From an uncultured Alcanivorax sp. (GTDB taxonomy: Bacteria > Pseudomonadota > Gammaproteobacteria > Pseudomonadales > Alcanivoracaceae), in NCBI GenBank assembly GCA_913055795.1, contig CAJXLA010000007.1, forward strand, positions 1 to 50,479: DNA of 50,479 nucleotides, read 5' to 3'. Within the stretch, counting starts at the first letter, position 1; every line of letters starts with the position of its first letter. Both the position numbers and the translations under genes were made by a program. Shown piece by piece: positions 1-10,151 of this stretch. The notes below the pieces were generated by a model. It was not told the DNA's origin and ran no database searches. It was given only the letters and a program-made list of their open reading frames with translations.

Positions 1-95
1 GGAGACCCCCATGACAAAGACGACCGAAAGGGCCATCACCACAGAGGGTTCCAGTTTAACGGTAATGGCCAGGGCGGCACCGCGGACCAGCGGAA
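1..95. other. unassigned sequence left of the trpF breakpoint
   Basis: On the minus strand, a frame different from trpF reads as a strongly hydrophobic stretch (LAITVKLEPSVVMALSVVF and on), like a transmembrane helix of an unidentified protein that would continue off the left edge. I cannot name the family. It does not look like trpF continuation and probably comes from a different locus. Confidence 0.3.
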
Positions 96-515
96 GGTGC
101 GGCCGGTGCCGCCAGGCTGCCCCGGCACGTAGGCATCCAGAAGCAGCCGGTGGGCGCCGTAGCGCTCGCCGGCCGCCGCCGGGTCGCTGCCCTCGCCCAT
201 GCGTACCGCCTTGAGAAAACGGCGCCCGAACCCATTGCAGAGTTCCGGCGACTCATCGCCATGGAACTGCAGGATATCCAGCGGGCAGCCGTCCAGAACC
301 TGCGCCACCTGATCCCGTTCGGGGTCCACGAACAGGCCCACGGCGGTCACGAAAGGGGGCAGCGCGGCGCAAACGGCGTTGGCCGTCGCCACCGACACCG
401 CCCGCGGGCTATCCGGGTGGAACACCAGTCCGATGGCGTCCACCCCCGCCGCGGCGGCCATCCGACCATCTTCGGGCGAGGTAATGCCACAGATTTTGAT
501 GCGCGTCCGGCTCAC
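36..515 (-). pseudogene. trpF: phosphoribosylanthranilate isomerase, 3'-truncated fragment
   Basis: The protein starts at a GTG (513-515) with VSRTRIKICGIT and carries the TrpF features: the KICGIT N-terminus, DAIGLVFHPDSPR, LQFHGDE and a C-terminal GGTGRTF. TrpF converts phosphoribosylanthranilate to CdRP in tryptophan synthesis. Homology stops after GRTFRW at about position 100. The frame then runs through unrelated residues to a stop at 36, so about one third of a usual 200-residue TrpF (the last beta/alpha units and phosphate site) is missing. The fragment lies 32 bases downstream of a truA 3' end, the truA-trpF order known from Pseudomonas. The lost end coincides with a sharp change of sequence, so it is either a chimeric join or a real deletion. 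It should not make a functional TIM barrel. Confidence 0.8.
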
Positions 516-547
516 GTGGTCTCTCACTAGACCCCCAGTGATGGCGC

Positions 548-814
548 TCAGAACACCGCCGGGTCCAGCCCTCCGGGACCCAGGCGCGGCGGCCCGGGCG
601 CCCCCGCGGCGCGGGGATAGTGCACAGCGGCGAAATACAGGCCCTCGGCCCGGGCAGTGGGCCCGGCCCGCTCGCGGTCTCGAGAGTCGAGAGCGGTCTT
701 GATCCATGCGGGATCCTGGCGGGCCAGGCCGACCTCAAGCAGGGATCCCACCATAATCCGCACCATATTATACAGGAAAGCGGTGGCCCGCACCGCCACC
801 CGCCCGGAGGCCAT
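548..814 (-). pseudogene. truA: tRNA pseudouridine synthase A, 5'-truncated fragment
   Basis: Only the C-terminal third of TruA is present: [34 protein letters not shown] and [10 protein letters not shown], the canonical tail of the enzyme that makes pseudouridine 38-40 in tRNA anticodon arms. The catalytic Asp domain is absent. Homology begins near 800-814, exactly where purM sequence on the opposite strand also begins, so both genes are cut at one breakpoint. The apparent ATG at 812-814 is an accident of the junction. The 3' end and its 32-base spacing to trpF are intact. Confidence 0.8.
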
Positions 815-1724
815 GGGCGGACTGGGCGGTTTCGGCGCTTTGTGCCGCCTGCCGGCGGGCTACCGCAATCCCGTGCTGGTCGCCGGTACCGACGGCGTCG
901 GGACCAAGCTGCGTCTGGCGCTGGAACATGACCGCCATGACACCGTGGGCATCGATCTGGTGGCCATGTGCGTCAATGACCTGGTCGTGGGTGGCGCGGA
1001 ACCGCTGTTCTTTCTGGACTACTACGCGACCGGTGAGCTGAACGTGGACACCGCCGAGCGCGTGGTTACCGGCATCGCGGAGGGCTGTCGCCAGGCCGGC
1101 TGCGCGCTGAGCGGCGGCGAAACCGCCGAGATGCCGGGGATGTATAGCGACGGTGACTATGACCTGGCCGGCTTCTGCGTGGGCGTGGTGGAAGAGGACA
1201 GCATTATCGACGGCCGCGATGTCCAGTCCGGCGACCGGGTTCTGGCACTCGCTTCTTCCGGGCCCCATTCCAACGGCTATTCGCTCATCCGGCGCATTCT
1301 CGAGCGTGCCCGCCCGGACGAGGAAACACTGGAAACCCTGCTGGCGCCCACCCGGATCTATGTGCCCGCCCTGCTGGCGCTGGCACGGGCGGTGCCCGTG
1401 CGGGCCATGGCGCATATCACCGGCGGCGGCCTCCCGGAGAATCTGCCCCGGGTGCTGCCCGACGGTGTCCAGGCGCGCCTGGACGGCAACAGCTGGCAGT
1501 GGCCGCACGTCTTCCGCTGGCTCCAGGACTCCGGAAACGTGGCCACCGACGAAATGCTGCGCACCTTCAACTGCGGCGTGGGCATGGCCGTGGTGGTCCC
1601 CGAGGCCCATGCCGAGCGGGCCCTGGAAGAACTGGCCGCCGCCGGCGAACAGGCCTGGATCCTGGGCCGCATCGAGGCCGGCTCCGGCGAAGCTTGCGTG
1701 GTCTGGGAGGGAGAGACCGCATGA
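813..1724 (+). CDS. purM: phosphoribosylformylglycinamidine cyclo-ligase (AIR synthetase), 5' end missing
   Basis: PurM closes FGAM to AIR with ATP, step five of purine synthesis. The sequence aligns with E. coli PurM from [11 protein letters not shown] (residue 39 there) to the end: [50 protein letters not shown]-type [10 protein letters not shown] and FNCGVGM. The first roughly 38 residues (the YKDAGVDIDAGN segment that contributes to the dimer and ATP site) are replaced by sequence antisense to truA. The frame stays open upstream to an ATG at 657, but that extension is unrelated to PurM. I give the first in-family Met (813) as start. The stop overlaps the purN start (ATGA at 1721-1724). 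As assembled the protein is probably inactive. Confidence 0.85.
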   Translation: MGGLGGFGALCRLPAGYRNPVLVAGTDGVGTKLRLALEHDRHDTVGIDLVAMCVNDLVVGGAEPLFFLDYYATGELNVDTAERVVTGIAEGCRQAGCALSGGETAEMPGMYSDGDYDLAGFCVGVVEEDSIIDGRDVQSGDRVLALASSGPHSNGYSLIRRILERARPDEETLETLLAPTRIYVPALLALARAVPVRAMAHITGGGLPENLPRVLPDGVQARLDGNSWQWPHVFRWLQDSGNVATDEMLRTFNCGVGMAVVVPEAHAERALEELAAAGEQAWILGRIEAGSGEACVVWEGETA

Positions 1725-2374
1725 GCCACCGGATCGTGGTCCTGATCAGCGGCGGCGGCACCAATCTGCAGGCCATTCTGGATGCCGCCACCGACGGCCG
1801 GCTGCCTGCCGAGGTGGCCCTGGTGGTGTCCAATCGCGCCGATGCCGGCGGCCTGGACCGTGCCCGGGCCGCGGGCGTGGCCACGGCCGTGGTGGATCAC
1901 CGGAGCTATCCGGACCGGGACAGCTTCGACCAGGCCCTGATCGACACCATCGACCCGGCGGAGCCGGACACCGTGGCGCTGGCCGGTTTCATGCGCATCC
2001 TCACACCGGCGTTCGTGGCCCATTACCGGGGCCGGCTGCTGAATATTCACCCCTCGCTGCTACCCCGTCACCGGGGGTTGCACACGCACGCCCGGGCTCT
2101 GGAGGAAGGCGACACGGAACACGGCTGCTCCGTGCACTTCGTGACCGAGGAGCTCGACGGCGGCCCCCTGGTGGCACAAGCAGCCGTGCCCGTCCATGCG
2201 AACGATACCGAGGCAGACCTGTCGAAACGTGTGGGCGAACGCGAGCACCAGCTCTACCCGCGCGTGCTGCGCTGGCGCGCCGAGGGTCGCCTTCGGCTGA
2301 CGGAAGCCGGCGCGGAGCTGGATGGCAAGCGCCTCGATCCCCGGGGGGTGCAGATAAGCGTGGACAGCCTCTGA
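1721..2374 (+). CDS. purN: phosphoribosylglycinamide formyltransferase
   Basis: PurN transfers a formyl group from 10-formyl-THF to GAR, step three of purine synthesis. The 217-residue protein has the family N-terminus [13 protein letters not shown], the LAGFMRIL core, the catalytic [16 protein letters not shown] segment (Asn, His) and [12 protein letters not shown] with the catalytic Asp. The ATG overlaps the purM stop by four bases, indicating translational coupling. The length is normal and the C-terminus complete. Confidence 0.96.
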   Translation: MSHRIVVLISGGGTNLQAILDAATDGRLPAEVALVVSNRADAGGLDRARAAGVATAVVDHRSYPDRDSFDQALIDTIDPAEPDTVALAGFMRILTPAFVAHYRGRLLNIHPSLLPRHRGLHTHARALEEGDTEHGCSVHFVTEELDGGPLVAQAAVPVHANDTEADLSKRVGEREHQLYPRVLRWRAEGRLRLTEAGAELDGKRLDPRGVQISVDSL

Positions 2375-2424
2375 CCGGGCGCGCTGGCGCGTACGACCCG
2401 GGAACACAAGGACCCATAGAGCTC

Positions 2425-3231
2425 ATGTGGACAAGGCGAACACCAAACAATAATGGCCCGGAACAAGCGGGCCCAAGAAGGTCCGCCCCCGGGCTCCGAT
2501 GGGGGTCTGCGCTTTTGATGGCCGGGCTGGTGGTACTGGCCGCGGGAAGAGTCGGCGCCGAAACACTGCAACCCTTCGAGGCCCGCTACCGCATCAGCGT
2601 CAGCAAGATTCCCACGCCCGTGCATGCCACCATGTCCCTCCAGCCGCTGGAAAAATACCAGGGCATGTACCGCATGAAACTGGTCATCGATTCCTGGCTG
2701 CTCAGCAACCGCGAGGAAAGTGTCTTCGCCTGGCGCGATTGCAAGCCGCGCACGGATCACTACATTCACGAATTCGAGGGGCTGGGGCGACACCGCTGGC
2801 ACCACATGAACTTCTTCCGTCATCCGCCCCGCGTGGTCAACGAATCCGAGGAAGAGAGCACCGAATACGAAATCGAGGAAGACACCCTGGATGAGTTGAC
2901 GCTCCTACTCCACGCCGGCTGTGCCCTGGAAAACGGAGCGAAGAGCTACAAGGGCAAGGCTGCCTACGGCGATGAAGTCAATGAACATCACATCAAGGTG
3001 ACCGACCGGGAAACCCTCGACACGCCCGCGGGCCGGCTGGAGACCCTGGTGGTGAAAAAACAGCGCGACAAGGACAGCAAGCGCCGCACCCTCTTCTGGG
3101 TGGCACCGGCACTGGATTACATGGTGGTGCGCGCCAAGCACATCGAGAACCCGGCGCTGTTCGGCGAGCTGATCATGACCGAATACGAGGGGCCGGGCGC
3201 GAAAAAGACCCAGCAGGCATCGGCCGAATAG
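2425..3231 (+). CDS. DUF3108 domain-containing periplasmic protein
   Basis: The 268-residue protein has a long basic N-terminus, a hydrophobic signal or anchor segment (about residues 29-42, WGSALLMAGLVVLAAG) and a mature part beginning TLQPFEARYRISVSK. This matches the DUF3108 family, which often follows purN in proteobacteria. Family function is unknown; it is predicted to be a periplasmic beta-rich protein. Fifty bases separate it from purN, so it may share that transcript. The region around the ATG at 2425 has no strong ribosome site; a shorter start near 2518 would still keep the signal segment. Confidence 0.75.
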   Translation: MWTRRTPNNNGPEQAGPRRSAPGLRWGSALLMAGLVVLAAGRVGAETLQPFEARYRISVSKIPTPVHATMSLQPLEKYQGMYRMKLVIDSWLLSNREESVFAWRDCKPRTDHYIHEFEGLGRHRWHHMNFFRHPPRVVNESEEESTEYEIEEDTLDELTLLLHAGCALENGAKSYKGKAAYGDEVNEHHIKVTDRETLDTPAGRLETLVVKKQRDKDSKRRTLFWVAPALDYMVVRAKHIENPALFGELIMTEYEGPGAKKTQQASAE

Positions 3232-3275
3232 ATCAACAGCCTGCCTCGTTTTGCTTATAACGCCATCAGGCGTGC

Positions 3276-3845
3276 CTATGCGCGCGGCAATGTTACGCCG
3301 CGCTGGCCCTGGTACTTGCCGCCCCGGTCCTTGTAGGAAATCTCACAGGTTTCGTCGGATTCCAGGAACAGCATCTGAGCCACACCCTCGTTGGCGTAAA
3401 TCTTGGCGGGCAGATTGGTGGTATTGGAAAACTCCAGGGTTACATGGCCTTCCCACTCCGGCTCCAGCGGCGTGACATTGACGATAATGCCGCAGCGTGC
3501 GTAGGTGCTCTTGCCCAGACAGATGGTGAGTACATTGCGCGGAATGCGGAAATATTCCTTGGTCGTGGCCAGCGCGAAGGAGTTGGGGGGAATGATGCAG
3601 TGATCGCCCCGGATGTCGACGAAGCTGTCCTCGTCGAAATGCTTGGGATCCACGGTGGCGGAGTAGATATTGGTAAAGACCTTGAAATCCTCGGAACAGC
3701 GCACGTCATAGCCGTAGCTCGACACGCCGTAGGAGATGATCTTGTCTCCGTGCTCGTTCGCGCGTACCTGGCCCGGTTCGAAGGGCTCGATCATGCCCTC
3801 GTTCTGAGCCATACGGCGAATCCAGTGATCCGGTTTGACGCTCAT
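3276..3845 (-). CDS. dcd: dCTP deaminase
   Basis: Dcd deaminates dCTP to dUTP, the main dUMP source in gammaproteobacteria. The 189-residue protein has the characteristic [34 protein letters not shown] (nucleotide-binding Ser/Arg) and TLEFSN (with the catalytic Glu) motifs, and a QGQRGVTLP tail. It is convergent with the DUF3108 gene and lies 77 bases downstream of apbC on the same strand; apbC and dcd are commonly linked in this class. Confidence 0.97.
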   Translation of the reverse strand: MSVKPDHWIRRMAQNEGMIEPFEPGQVRANEHGDKIISYGVSSYGYDVRCSEDFKVFTNIYSATVDPKHFDEDSFVDIRGDHCIIPPNSFALATTKEYFRIPRNVLTICLGKSTYARCGIIVNVTPLEPEWEGHVTLEFSNTTNLPAKIYANEGVAQMLFLESDETCEISYKDRGGKYQGQRGVTLPRA

Positions 3846-3922
3846 GGCGACCCTCGATCAACCGTGAAAACGCGGCATAGTAGCACCCGGAAGCCGTCGG
3901 GGGAACGGCGACCAACAGGGTT

Positions 3923-5011
3923 TCAGGCCTCTGTGACCACTCGGGGAAACTCGCGTTCGCCGACGGGCCGTAGCGACAGCCGGCCCGCCAGATGCCGGGC
4001 GACATCGCGATAGAGACCGGCTTCGGAACTCTCGGGGGCGGCCGCGACCGTGGGTTCCCCGCCATCCGCCTGCTCCCGGATCGATAACGACAGCGGCAGA
4101 CTGCCCAGCAGGGGCGCATCATAATCGCCGGCAATGCGCTCGCCGCCGCCCGTGCCAAAAATGTGCTCGGTGTGGCCGCAGTTCGAGCACACATGGACAG
4201 CCATGTTTTCCACGATGCCCAGCACACTGACATCCACCTTGTGAAACATCTCGATCCCCTTGCGCGCGTCCTGGAGCGCGATGTCCTGGGGCGTGGTGAC
4301 GATCACCGCCCCGGCCAGGGGGACACGCTGGGCCAGGGTGAGCTGAATATCGCCCGTGCCCGGCGGCAGATCCACGATCAGGTAATCCAGCTGGTTCCAC
4401 AGCGTCTGGTTCACCAGCTGCTGCAACCCCCCGCTGGCCTTGGGGCCGCGCCAGACCACGGGCGAGCGCTCATCCACCAGAAAGCCCATGGACATGGTAT
4501 CCAGCCCATGGGCCTCGACCGGCACGAAGAACTGCTCCTCCCGGATTTCCGGGCGCGTGCCCGCGGGAGCGCCCAGCATAGTGGGCACGCTGGGCCCGAA
4601 AACGTCCGCGTCCAGTACGCCCACGCGCGCGCCCTGATCGCGCAGGGCCAGCGCGAGATTCACCGCCGTGGTGGACTTGCCCACACCCCCCTTGCCGGAA
4701 GCGACCGCTATAACATTGCTGACGCGATCCAGGGCTTTCATGCCGTTTTGCGGCTGGTGCGGCACGACCGAGCCGGTCACCTTGAGAATCAGTTCGCGTT
4801 CGCCGATCACCGGCGCCAGCGCCTCACGCAGCCGGTGCTCGAGTTGTGCCTGCATACCCGCCACGGGGAACCCGAAAGACAGTTCCAGCACCACCCGCTC
4901 ATCCAGCACATGCAGCGCTTCCACGGCACCCGCGGTGACCGGATCACAGCCCAGTTCGGGCAACACCAGCTGCCCCAGTTCTTGTTCAATAGCTGCTTGC
5001 GCGTCGGACAT
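3923..5011 (-). CDS. apbC: iron-sulfur cluster carrier protein ApbC (Mrp/NBP35 family P-loop ATPase)
   Basis: A 362-residue Mrp-type scaffold that binds and transfers [4Fe-4S] clusters. Residues 1-80 form the N-terminal MIP18/DUF59 domain. A deviant Walker A GKGGVGKST lies at 106-114, followed by DADVFGPSVP and DLPPGTGD. The cluster-binding CSNC pair is C275 and C278, which bridges clusters in dimers. The start at 5011 gives the standard N-terminus MSDAQAAIEQEL; the frame is open far upstream but that part overlaps the divergent lipoprotein gene. metG, often its neighbour, is 21 kb away here. Confidence 0.95.
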   Translation of the reverse strand: MSDAQAAIEQELGQLVLPELGCDPVTAGAVEALHVLDERVVLELSFGFPVAGMQAQLEHRLREALAPVIGERELILKVTGSVVPHQPQNGMKALDRVSNVIAVASGKGGVGKSTTAVNLALALRDQGARVGVLDADVFGPSVPTMLGAPAGTRPEIREEQFFVPVEAHGLDTMSMGFLVDERSPVVWRGPKASGGLQQLVNQTLWNQLDYLIVDLPPGTGDIQLTLAQRVPLAGAVIVTTPQDIALQDARKGIEMFHKVDVSVLGIVENMAVHVCSNCGHTEHIFGTGGGERIAGDYDAPLLGSLPLSLSIREQADGGEPTVAAAPESSEAGLYRDVARHLAGRLSLRPVGEREFPRVVTEA

Positions 5012-5164
5012 GAGCACTCCTCGCCGGACTTCGGGCCATCTACCTGCATCATGATAGGCTGCCGCGTGCGCTTCGCAAAATTCGGCGCGCGCCGGCCCGG
5101 GGTGGCGCCCCGGAGCCGGTTCGCGAACAACCGGGTTTTGCACTGAAAAACCGGAGAGTCCGCG

Positions 5165-5884
5165 ATGGCACGCCTGATACCCCGCATGCTGATTATGGCC
5201 GCTTTGGGCCTGGCCGGATGCAGCGACGAGCACAACCAGCAGCACCTCTACACGGATGATGACGGGGGTGGCGCAAAGCCCTATGTGGAAGTAACCGGTA
5301 CGGGCGAACAAGAGCTGGTGCCCGACCGCTTCCGCGTGCGGGCCCGCGCGCGCCGCAAGGGTGACGCCATTCCCGAACTGACCGACGCGGTCAACCAGGA
5401 AGTGGACACAATCCTGAGCCTGGCAAGTGAGCTGAATATCGCTGATCAGGCGATCACGGCGTCGTCGCTGCGCGTCCATCCGCTTCGCGATCACCAGCGC
5501 GAAGGCGGCATCACGGGCTACCGCGTGGAGCGGCCCGTGGAGATCGAAACACAGAGCATGGAAACCCAGGCCCGCTTGCTGACGGCATTGGCACGCGCGG
5601 GCGTGCGGGCCATCCAGCCGCTTGAAGCCCGGTCCAGCGGATACGCCCAGGCCGAACGCAACGCCCTTGCGGCCGCGGTGGCCGATGCCCGCTCCCGGGC
5701 CCATGCGCTGCTGGCGGATACGGACACCCGGGCCGGCGCCATTCTGCGCGTTACGGAACGCGGCGGCAGCGGGCCGCGTCCCTTGACGTCGTCGAGTGCC
5801 CGCGCCCAGGCGGACGGGGCCAACTGGCATCCCGGCACGCAGCAGCTACGCCGTCAGGTCAGGGTGCGGTTCCGGTTGCGTTGA
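5165..5884 (+). CDS. SIMPL (DUF541) domain lipoprotein
   Basis: The 239-residue protein begins with a lipoprotein signal ending LGLAGC, placing the lipidated Cys at residue 19. The mature part carries YVEVTGTGEQELVPDRFRVRARA and ends in RQVRVRFRL, typical of SIMPL/DUF541 domains (periplasmic or outer-membrane lipoproteins with an oligomerising fold and unclear role). It is divergent from apbC with 153 bases between. No partner gene is evident; the next gene downstream is 175 bases away. Confidence 0.8.
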   Translation: MARLIPRMLIMAALGLAGCSDEHNQQHLYTDDDGGGAKPYVEVTGTGEQELVPDRFRVRARARRKGDAIPELTDAVNQEVDTILSLASELNIADQAITASSLRVHPLRDHQREGGITGYRVERPVEIETQSMETQARLLTALARAGVRAIQPLEARSSGYAQAERNALAAAVADARSRAHALLADTDTRAGAILRVTERGGSGPRPLTSSSARAQADGANWHPGTQQLRRQVRVRFRLR

Positions 5885-6059
5885 GTCTTGCCCCACGCGC
5901 TCGCCCGCTTGGGCCGACGTCGTATGCCATGCTTTCGCCGTATAATGGATCGACGCAATAGCCGGATTGTCCGACAATTGCAGCATGAAAAACCCATCAC
6001 ACCGCTACCCTGCTAGTATTCCGTGATGATTCGGCATGGCCGAGCAGTCAGGAGCCGTC

Positions 6060-7535
6060 ATGAAGCGCAGCCTGCGTTCCCTGGACAAAGACATTCAACG
6101 AGCGCAGACCTACGAGGAGTGGTTCTCGGCTTGCCGTGAACATGATCGCCTGTCGGGTGCGGACAAATGGAAAACGGTGGACCGGTCGCCGAACTACGAC
6201 TACGAACTGATCCGCAGCCGCCTGGCGCGCATCCAGCGCGCACGCCAGCGCCGTGACGTAAACCAGCTGGTCTTTCACATGCACGAGGGGCTGCACGGCA
6301 ACCTGGGCAATATCTCCAACCCCCGGCTCTATCAGCATTCCCTGACCGGCACCAAGAACCTGATCGAGAACTATCTCGGCGAAGTACAGTCCGCGCTGGA
6401 ATACCTGTGTGATCACGAGTTCGAGCAGTTTCCCCTCAAGCAGAAACTGGACTTCTTCCAGACCACGGGCCAGGCCTTCGGCCAGAGCGCGCTGATGCTC
6501 TCCGGCGGCGGTTCACTGGGGCTGTTTCATATCGGCGTGGTCAAGGCGCTGTGGGAGCAGAATCTGCTGCCGCCGGTCATCTCGGGCTCGAGCGCCGGCT
6601 CCATTATCGCCGCCGTAGTGGGCTCGCACACGGACGCCGAGCTGCTTGAGCGCCTGGAACCGGAAAACCTCTATCTGGAAGCGTTCAAATACGTGGGCTG
6701 GACCGGACTCTTCAAGGGCAAACCCGTGCTGGACGGCGACCACCTGGAAGCCTGTCTGGAGGAGAACATACCGGATATGACCTTCGAGGAGGCCTACCGC
6801 AAGACCGGTCGCGAAATCAATATCACCGTCAGCCCCTATGACCGGCACCAGGAAAGTCGCCTGCTGAACTGGCGAACCTCGCCGCATGTTCTGATTCGCA
6901 AGGCCACCCTGGCCTCCTGCGCCATTCCGGGCATTTACCCGCCGGTGCAGCTTTGGGGCAAGAACATCGACGGCGAGCATGTCCCCTACATCCCCGGGCG
7001 CAAATTCGTGGACGGCTCCATCAAGGATGACCTGCCGGTGCGCCGTCTGTCGCGCCTGTACGGGGTCAACCACTCTATCGTCAGCCAGACCAATCCCCAT
7101 GTGGTGCCCTTTCTGTCGCGGGAGCTGGAACAACGGGGGCTGAGCTGGGTGTTCAGCGACTGGGCCCTGCGCAACGTCACCATGAACCTGCGCTACGCGC
7201 TGACCCTGACCCAGCGTTATGTGGAATCCAACGACACCGGTCTCATGCTGGACAAGCTCCAGTCCATTGTCCGGCAGAAGTATCTGGGCGATATCAATAT
7301 CGTGCCGCCCCGCCAGCCCTTGAGTGTCCTGAAGACGCTGCGCAACCCCACGCTGGCGGATGTGCGCGAGTACATCCGGCTGGGCGAGCGCGCCACCTGG
7401 CCCCGGATCGAGATGGTGCAGAACACCACGGCGATCAGCCGGGTCTTCCGGGATTGCATGGCACGGCTGGACGATCTGGAAGCGCAGCGTCTGGGCGACG
7501 ATATCTCGGCTCCCGCCCAATCAAACGCGAGCTGA
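6060..7535 (+). CDS. patatin-like phospholipase with DUF3336 N-terminal domain
   Basis: An N-terminal DUF3336 region (about residues 1-135) precedes a patatin domain with the oxyanion motif SGGGSLG, the nucleophile elbow GSSAG (Ser178) and the catalytic DG dyad in KFVDGSIKDD. The bacterial and yeast DUF3336-patatin proteins are lipid acyl hydrolases, often linked to triacylglycerol or membrane lipid turnover. An AGGAG site at 6050-6054 fits the ATG at 6060 better than the in-frame ATG at 6036. The length (491) is usual. It stands alone, and a 197-base gap follows in which I see nothing specific. Confidence 0.88.
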   Translation: MKRSLRSLDKDIQRAQTYEEWFSACREHDRLSGADKWKTVDRSPNYDYELIRSRLARIQRARQRRDVNQLVFHMHEGLHGNLGNISNPRLYQHSLTGTKNLIENYLGEVQSALEYLCDHEFEQFPLKQKLDFFQTTGQAFGQSALMLSGGGSLGLFHIGVVKALWEQNLLPPVISGSSAGSIIAAVVGSHTDAELLERLEPENLYLEAFKYVGWTGLFKGKPVLDGDHLEACLEENIPDMTFEEAYRKTGREINITVSPYDRHQESRLLNWRTSPHVLIRKATLASCAIPGIYPPVQLWGKNIDGEHVPYIPGRKFVDGSIKDDLPVRRLSRLYGVNHSIVSQTNPHVVPFLSRELEQRGLSWVFSDWALRNVTMNLRYALTLTQRYVESNDTGLMLDKLQSIVRQKYLGDINIVPPRQPLSVLKTLRNPTLADVREYIRLGERATWPRIEMVQNTTAISRVFRDCMARLDDLEAQRLGDDISAPAQSNAS

Positions 7536-7732
7536 TTGCCTCGGCCCTGACCCGGGCTTACCATGGAATACGGCATGCACAAGGCATCACGAAGGACGTC
7601 TGGACGACCCCGTGGCGCCCGCCTGCCGGCACGACGGAAGCAGTGCTGTCTCCGTCCCGCTACCATCACGCATGGACAGGTGCATAGTGTGGACGTTTTT
7701 CCTCAACCCGGCTCACTGAACGGATCGCAAAC

Positions 7733-10045
7733 ATGATCCGGCGGGTATTGCGGTATCGCAACGAAAACCCCCTGGCGTTCCGCCTGATGGGGGCTATCAT
7801 CCTCGTCAGCTCAGTGATCACGCTGCTCGCCGTTTTGTTGCTGCTCGCGCGCGAGTTCGACGAGGGCATTACCGCCATGGAGCGGGATCTGGAACAGGTC
7901 GAACTCACCGCCCTGCCCGGTATTACCCGCAGCCTCTGGAATTTCGACGAGGAACAGCTCGAAGTTCAGCTGAGCGCCCTGTTACGCCTGCCGGAAGTCA
8001 CCGGAGCCGAAGTGGTCTGGGAAGACTGGACAGGCGAACCCAACTCGCTAAGCGTGGGCGAGGTGCCGGCGGAAAGCTCGGCCGGGCGTACCCACAGCTA
8101 CCCCGTGATCCACACCCGCCAGGACGGTACCCGGGAGGATCTGGGCAAACTCCGCGTCTTCGTCACCCGCGCACCCATTTACCAGCGCGTAGGCGAACAT
8201 GCGCTGTTCATCGTGGGGTTTCAGACCGTCAAGACACTGATCATCGCCCTGATCATCATAGCCCTGGTGCGCGCGCTGCTGGGCCGCCACCTGCGCAAGA
8301 TCGCCGGCTATGCACGCGGCATCTCGTTGAACAATCTGGACGAACCGCTGGAGCTGGACCGTCGCTCGGACAGCCGCGACGAACTTCAGGATATCGTCCA
8401 TGCGATCAACCAGATGCGCACCACCTTGCAGCAGGATATCGGCGAGCGCGAGGCCACGGAAGAAGCATTGCGGGCCGAACGCGAGCTCAGTCACCGAGAC
8501 CGGGAAGAACGTGCGCGCGCGGAAAGTGCGAATCAGGCCAAGAGCGAATTCCTGGCCACCATGAGTCACGAGATCCGCACGCCCATGAACGGCATTATCG
8601 GTGTACTCGATTTGCTGGAGCATTCGGATCTGGAAGAAAGCCAACGCCACTATGTTGAGCTCATGCAGCACTCCAGTGAAAACCTGCTGACGGTACTCAA
8701 CGACATCCTGGATTTCTCCAAGATGGAGGCCGGCCAGCTTAAACTGGAAATGGCCCCCATGGACCTGCGCTCGCTGGTGGAAGAATCGGTCACCGCGTTT
8801 GCCGGCGTGGCCCACCAGCAGAACCTGGCACTGATTCTGGACGTGCAGCTGCACACCCTTCGGCGGGTCGAAGCCGATGCCGTACGCATCCGCCAGATCC
8901 TGCTCAATCTGATCAACAATGCGCTGAAATTCACCGGCCAGGGCCATGTGCTTGTACGCGCTCGCGAAGAGGACGACGCTCGGGTCTGTTTCGAGGTGGA
9001 AGACACCGGCAGTGGCATTGAACCGGGCAAACTGGCAGACGTCTTCCAGGCCTTCGCGCAGGAAAACCAGGGTGACAATCGCAGCCATGACGGCACGGGG
9101 CTGGGCCTGACCGTGTGCAAGCGGCTCACTGGTCTCATGGGCGGAGAGATCACGGCGAACAGCACGCCGGGGCAGGGCTCATGCTTTCGGTTCAGCCTGC
9201 CGCTGCACGCTGCCGGAGACAGCGAGCCGGAACCAACCGCACCGCTGCAGCGTCAGAAAGTGCTGGTCCTGTGCCAGCGAGAAACCACGAGTAGCGCTGT
9301 GCGTGGCATGCTGGAATTCATGGGCGCCGAAGTCGTTACCGGCGGCGACCTTTCCCACCTGGCCATGGGCGGTTATTACCACTGGATTCTGGTGGATGAC
9401 GCCCTGCCCGGCAGTCGGGGCGACCGGCGCTCCGGCAACCGCCTGAATCAATGGCAAGACCGGCTCATCATGCTCACCTCCATTGATCAACCCGAAGGCG
9501 GCGGGGACACCATGCACAAGCCCGTGACCGCCACGGCCCTGAAGCAGGCCCTGCAGCCGGGCGAAGCGCCGCAATCCAGTGAGCCATCCGGGGCATACAA
9601 CCGCTTTGACCACCTCAACGTGCTCGTCGCCGAGGACAACGAGGTCAACCGGGATGTGATCCACGCCATTCTGGCCTCACTCGGTATCCAGCCCGTGGTC
9701 TGCCGTAACGGCGAAGAAGCCGTAGCCGCTTACCGTGCCGCCGGGGGCGCCTTCGATGTCGTCTTCATGGATGTCGAAATGCCCATCATGAATGGCCTGG
9801 AAGCATCCCGTGAGATCCGCAACATCGAGGAAGAAGCCGGACTGGCACGAGTGCCGCTGGTGGCGCTCACTGCCCATGTCCTTCAGGAACAGCGTCACAA
9901 CATCACCGCAGCCGGTGTGGATCAGCTGCTCAGCAAACCCGTGCGCAAGGAAGCCGTGCAGAGGCTGCTGCTGGAGCTGGGCCTGGGCCGGAATCTTCGC
10001 GTGGTCTGGTCCAATGATCAGCCCACCTCGGGGCATTCCGACTGA
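7733..10045 (+). CDS. membrane hybrid sensor histidine kinase with pseudo-receiver and receiver domains
   Basis: A 770-residue protein. A transmembrane helix at about 18-40 and a second at about 160-185 bracket a periplasmic sensor region I cannot assign. HAMP, a short coiled coil, HisKA (SHEIRTP, phospho-His H279) and HATPase (N box [25 protein letters not shown]) follow. Residues about 500-605 look like a degenerate receiver ([21 protein letters not shown], and no clear conserved Lys Thr pair). A canonical receiver ends the protein ([17 protein letters not shown] with Asp680, LTAH, SKPV). No response regulator or HPt gene is adjacent, so it is an orphan that likely works through a separate phosphotransfer protein. 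Confidence 0.92.
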   Translation: MIRRVLRYRNENPLAFRLMGAIILVSSVITLLAVLLLLAREFDEGITAMERDLEQVELTALPGITRSLWNFDEEQLEVQLSALLRLPEVTGAEVVWEDWTGEPNSLSVGEVPAESSAGRTHSYPVIHTRQDGTREDLGKLRVFVTRAPIYQRVGEHALFIVGFQTVKTLIIALIIIALVRALLGRHLRKIAGYARGISLNNLDEPLELDRRSDSRDELQDIVHAINQMRTTLQQDIGEREATEEALRAERELSHRDREERARAESANQAKSEFLATMSHEIRTPMNGIIGVLDLLEHSDLEESQRHYVELMQHSSENLLTVLNDILDFSKMEAGQLKLEMAPMDLRSLVEESVTAFAGVAHQQNLALILDVQLHTLRRVEADAVRIRQILLNLINNALKFTGQGHVLVRAREEDDARVCFEVEDTGSGIEPGKLADVFQAFAQENQGDNRSHDGTGLGLTVCKRLTGLMGGEITANSTPGQGSCFRFSLPLHAAGDSEPEPTAPLQRQKVLVLCQRETTSSAVRGMLEFMGAEVVTGGDLSHLAMGGYYHWILVDDALPGSRGDRRSGNRLNQWQDRLIMLTSIDQPEGGGDTMHKPVTATALKQALQPGEAPQSSEPSGAYNRFDHLNVLVAEDNEVNRDVIHAILASLGIQPVVCRNGEEAVAAYRAAGGAFDVVFMDVEMPIMNGLEASREIRNIEEEAGLARVPLVALTAHVLQEQRHNITAAGVDQLLSKPVRKEAVQRLLLELGLGRNLRVVWSNDQPTSGHSD

Positions 10046-10058
10046 CAGGCTTTGTCCG

Positions 10059-10130
10059 CGAGGCATCCCTGCCTCGACTGTTCTCGAGGCCGTGGAACGG
10101 AATCGTGGCAAGGATGCCGCTCCCACGGCG
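10059..10130. repeat. REP-like palindromic intergenic sequence
   Basis: Between the kinase stop and the next gene there is a 7-bp perfect hairpin (10059-10065 with 10070-10076, loop TCCC). It is followed by a segment that, read on the minus strand, resembles a GTGGGAGCGGCATCC-type REP core. This could be a REP remnant or a weak terminator. The REP family assignment is tentative. Confidence 0.35.
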
Positions 10131-10151
10131 CCTTTCTGCCAGCATCTTGTA

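Noticed and set aside
3923-5830. A 635-residue ApbC with a long N-terminal extension
   Set aside because: The extension is antisense to the SIMPL lipoprotein gene; the family start is at 5011.
5941-5946. TATAAT as a promoter for the patatin gene
   Set aside because: No -35 element lies at a suitable distance; it may be chance.
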